Positions 62,773-64,000 of a stretch of 64,000 bases of DNA are shown piece by piece (position 1 is the stretch's first letter; the number at the start of each line of letters is the position of its first letter). The position numbers were made by a program, and so were the translations under genes. This DNA is from Pseudarcicella hirudinis (GTDB lineage Bacteria > Bacteroidota > Bacteroidia > Cytophagales > Spirosomataceae): positions 62,001-126,000 of the forward strand of contig NZ_FOXH01000013.1 of NCBI RefSeq assembly GCF_900115665.1. The letters are read 5' to 3'. The notes beneath the pieces are model-generated. The model searched no databases, was not told the origin of the DNA, and was given only the letters and a program-made list of their open reading frames with translations.

Positions 62773-64000
62773 CTATTTTCGGGTCTGACTGATTCTGAAG
62801 CATTTCAGCAGTTTTTCAAAGATGGTATTATTTTCATAAAAACCTCTGAAAATATCAGCATTTGGCCCATAAGCAATTACCGGAACAGGAATGCCTGAAT
62901 GGTCATTTGTACTGAAATTACCTTCAACTTTTCCGGTTTTAAAATCACCTTCCAGTAAAGATAAACCCCCTGTTTCATGGTCGGCAGTAACAATAACTGT
63001 GGTTTCGCCGTTTTTATCAGCAAATTCCAATGCTTTTCCAATAACTCTGTCAAAGTCCAGCATTTCATTTACTACATAATTAAGGTTATTGGCATGCCCG
63101 CCCCAATCGATTTTCGAACCTTCAAGCATCAGGAAAAAGCCGTTTGGAGATTTTCCGAGTTGATTTATGGCAGCATCGAAGGCATCTGAAAGATAAGAAC
63201 CTCTGCCTTCATGTTTTGGTCTGACCTCTTCTTTGGGTACAAATACATAATTATTTGCCAGAGGATTGGCTTTTTTCAGTTCATCCAGACTGTTAAGAAC
63301 GCTCCCTTTTTTAGCTAATTGGGCTAATGTTTCGGGTTTAAAAGCTTCTTTCCCTGCACCAATGGTAAGACTTACCGGGCTTTTAGGAAGATCATCTGCA
63401 ATCAGCTGATACCAGTCTCTTTCGGGTTCATGAGCGTAAAAACAGGCAGGCGTTGCTCCTGTAATTTCTTCGGATACTACCAGTCCGGTTTTGATTTGCT
63501 TTTTGCCTAAAATCTCAGAAATATTCTCTATAGCTTCCTGTCTGGTATTCATACCGATATACCGGTTGTTGGTTTTCTCACCGGTAGAGAAGGCTGTAGC
63601 TCCGGCGGCAGAGTCTGTACAAAAGCTATCGGCTGAATTAGTTTTAGAAAAGCCTATATTTTTGAAGCTCGTCCAGTTGAGTTTTCCGCCATTTGCAGTA
63701 ATACCACTGTAGATTTGCGCCAGTCCCATACCATCCCCAATCAGAAAAATGACATTTTTTGATTTCTTTGCAATGCCATCCGTGTGATAATCAGGAAGAT
63801 ATGGAATATGTTGCTGAATAGGTTTTCCGGTATAATTTTCCAGCGTTTTGAAAAGTGAAGCAAGGTCTGATAACTGATCAGTTCCTATATAATCAACGCC
63901 GAATTTAATCATTGCCATATAAGCAGTTCTTGAATTAGGGACACCCCAAAAGCGGATCTCTTTCCCGATTGTATGAACAGAGTCAACAAAAGCTTTGATT
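62773..64000 (-). CDS. alkaline phosphatase fused to an N-terminal phosphodiesterase-like domain (5' end outside window)
   Basis: The frame is open to the window edge, so ATG 63918 is probably internal. The codons upstream read IKAFVDSVHTIGKEIRFWGVP and continue with NSRTAYMAMIKFGVDYIGTDQL. This is the C-terminal end of a PI-PLC/glycerophosphodiesterase-type TIM barrel (the RFW.P......G.DYI.TD pattern). The alkaline phosphatase domain follows: FLIGDGMGLAQ, nucleophile Ser in TDSAAGATAF, GSKIDWGGHANN, TADHETGG. The phosphatase domain thus spans about 62773-63750. It would hydrolyse phosphomonoesters, likely in the periplasm. Signal peptide not visible. Confidence 0.88.
   Translation of the reverse strand, partial: IKAFVDSVHTIGKEIRFWGVPNSRTAYMAMIKFGVDYIGTDQLSDLASLFKTLENYTGKPIQQHIPYLPDYHTDGIAKKSKNVIFLIGDGMGLAQIYSGITANGGKLNWTSFKNIGFSKTNSADSFCTDSAAGATAFSTGEKTNNRYIGMNTRQEAIENISEILGKKQIKTGLVVSEEITGATPACFYAHEPERDWYQLIADDLPKSPVSLTIGAGKEAFKPETLAQLAKKGSVLNSLDELKKANPLANNYVFVPKEEVRPKHEGRGSYLSDAFDAAINQLGKSPNGFFLMLEGSKIDWGGHANNLNYVVNEMLDFDRVIGKALEFADKNGETTVIVTADHETGGLSLLEGDFKTGKVEGNFSTNDHSGIPVPVIAYGPNADIFRGFYENNTIFEKLLKCFRISQTRK

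Noticed and set aside
1-64000. Search for CRISPR arrays, insertion sequences, phage or toxin-antitoxin genes
   Set aside because: No regularly spaced repeats, transposase, integrase, capsid or toxin signatures were seen; repeats present are coding repeats of secreted proteins and NuoI.

Overview
The window is chromosomal DNA of a Bacteroidota member, most likely of the order Cytophagales. Three things point there: secreted proteins with type IX secretion (T9SS) C-terminal sorting domains, a GldD gliding lipoprotein, and several promoters of the Bacteroidota form TTTG-N19-TANNTTTG. Base composition is moderately AT-rich and gene content is mostly housekeeping. I saw no tRNA, rRNA, CRISPR array, insertion sequence, prophage or plasmid gene. 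I cannot name the genus.

Layout. 1-3.7 kb: tail of a membrane protein, a YggS-type PLP protein, a membrane-anchored coiled-coil protein, and the rpsF-rpsR-rplI ribosomal operon. 3.8-9.5 kb: two tandem paralogous secreted SGNH (sialate O-acetylesterase-like) proteins with Ig-like repeats and T9SS tails; a third, larger paralogue lies at 47.8-51.9 kb. 9.7-16 kb: secreted and periplasmic proteins (a duplicated-domain protein, an M28 peptidase, a DUF1080-PA14 protein and a propeller-cytochrome c protein). 16.1-18.7 kb: anti-sigma factor, ECF sigma factor and fasciclin protein, recalling the SigK/RskA/MPT70 arrangement of mycobacteria. 19-28.5 kb: DUF1573 protein, fused E1 2-oxoacid dehydrogenase, nuoI-nuoJ-nuoK (NuoI has a long repeat tail), a thioesterase, an SMP-30 protein, a deaminase and pyruvate kinase.

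28.6-38.7 kb: a GbsR/MarR regulator, a LytS/LytR-type two-component pair split by a 586-base spacer, a PlsC acyltransferase, an AIM24 protein, gldD, priA, and a LysE-type exporter beside an ATP-grasp protein. 38.8-42.3 kb: a leftward run YHS - DoxX - outer-membrane-like protein - YceI - DinB - NRDE. 42.8-47.5 kb: a sigma-54-type regulator without a DNA-binding domain, an NTF2-like secreted protein, a Tat-exported Dabb protein, and adk-obgE. 51.9-57.6 kb: leftward RmlD-like reductase, cyclophilin, hemC, holB, GlmU-like protein and rpmE2. 58.4-64 kb: nrdA, a membrane protein, a YitT family protein, a small lipoprotein, and an alkaline phosphatase cut by the window edge whose open frame shows a phosphodiesterase-like domain fused in front.

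No wholly new defence-like or mobile system is evident. The items most worth follow-up are the sigma/anti-sigma/fasciclin triad, the expanding 36-residue repeat tail on NuoI, the three repeat-stalk esterase paralogues, the HTH-less sigma-54 regulator, the YHS/DoxX/YceI/DinB cluster, and the structured leaders before rpsF and rpmE2.
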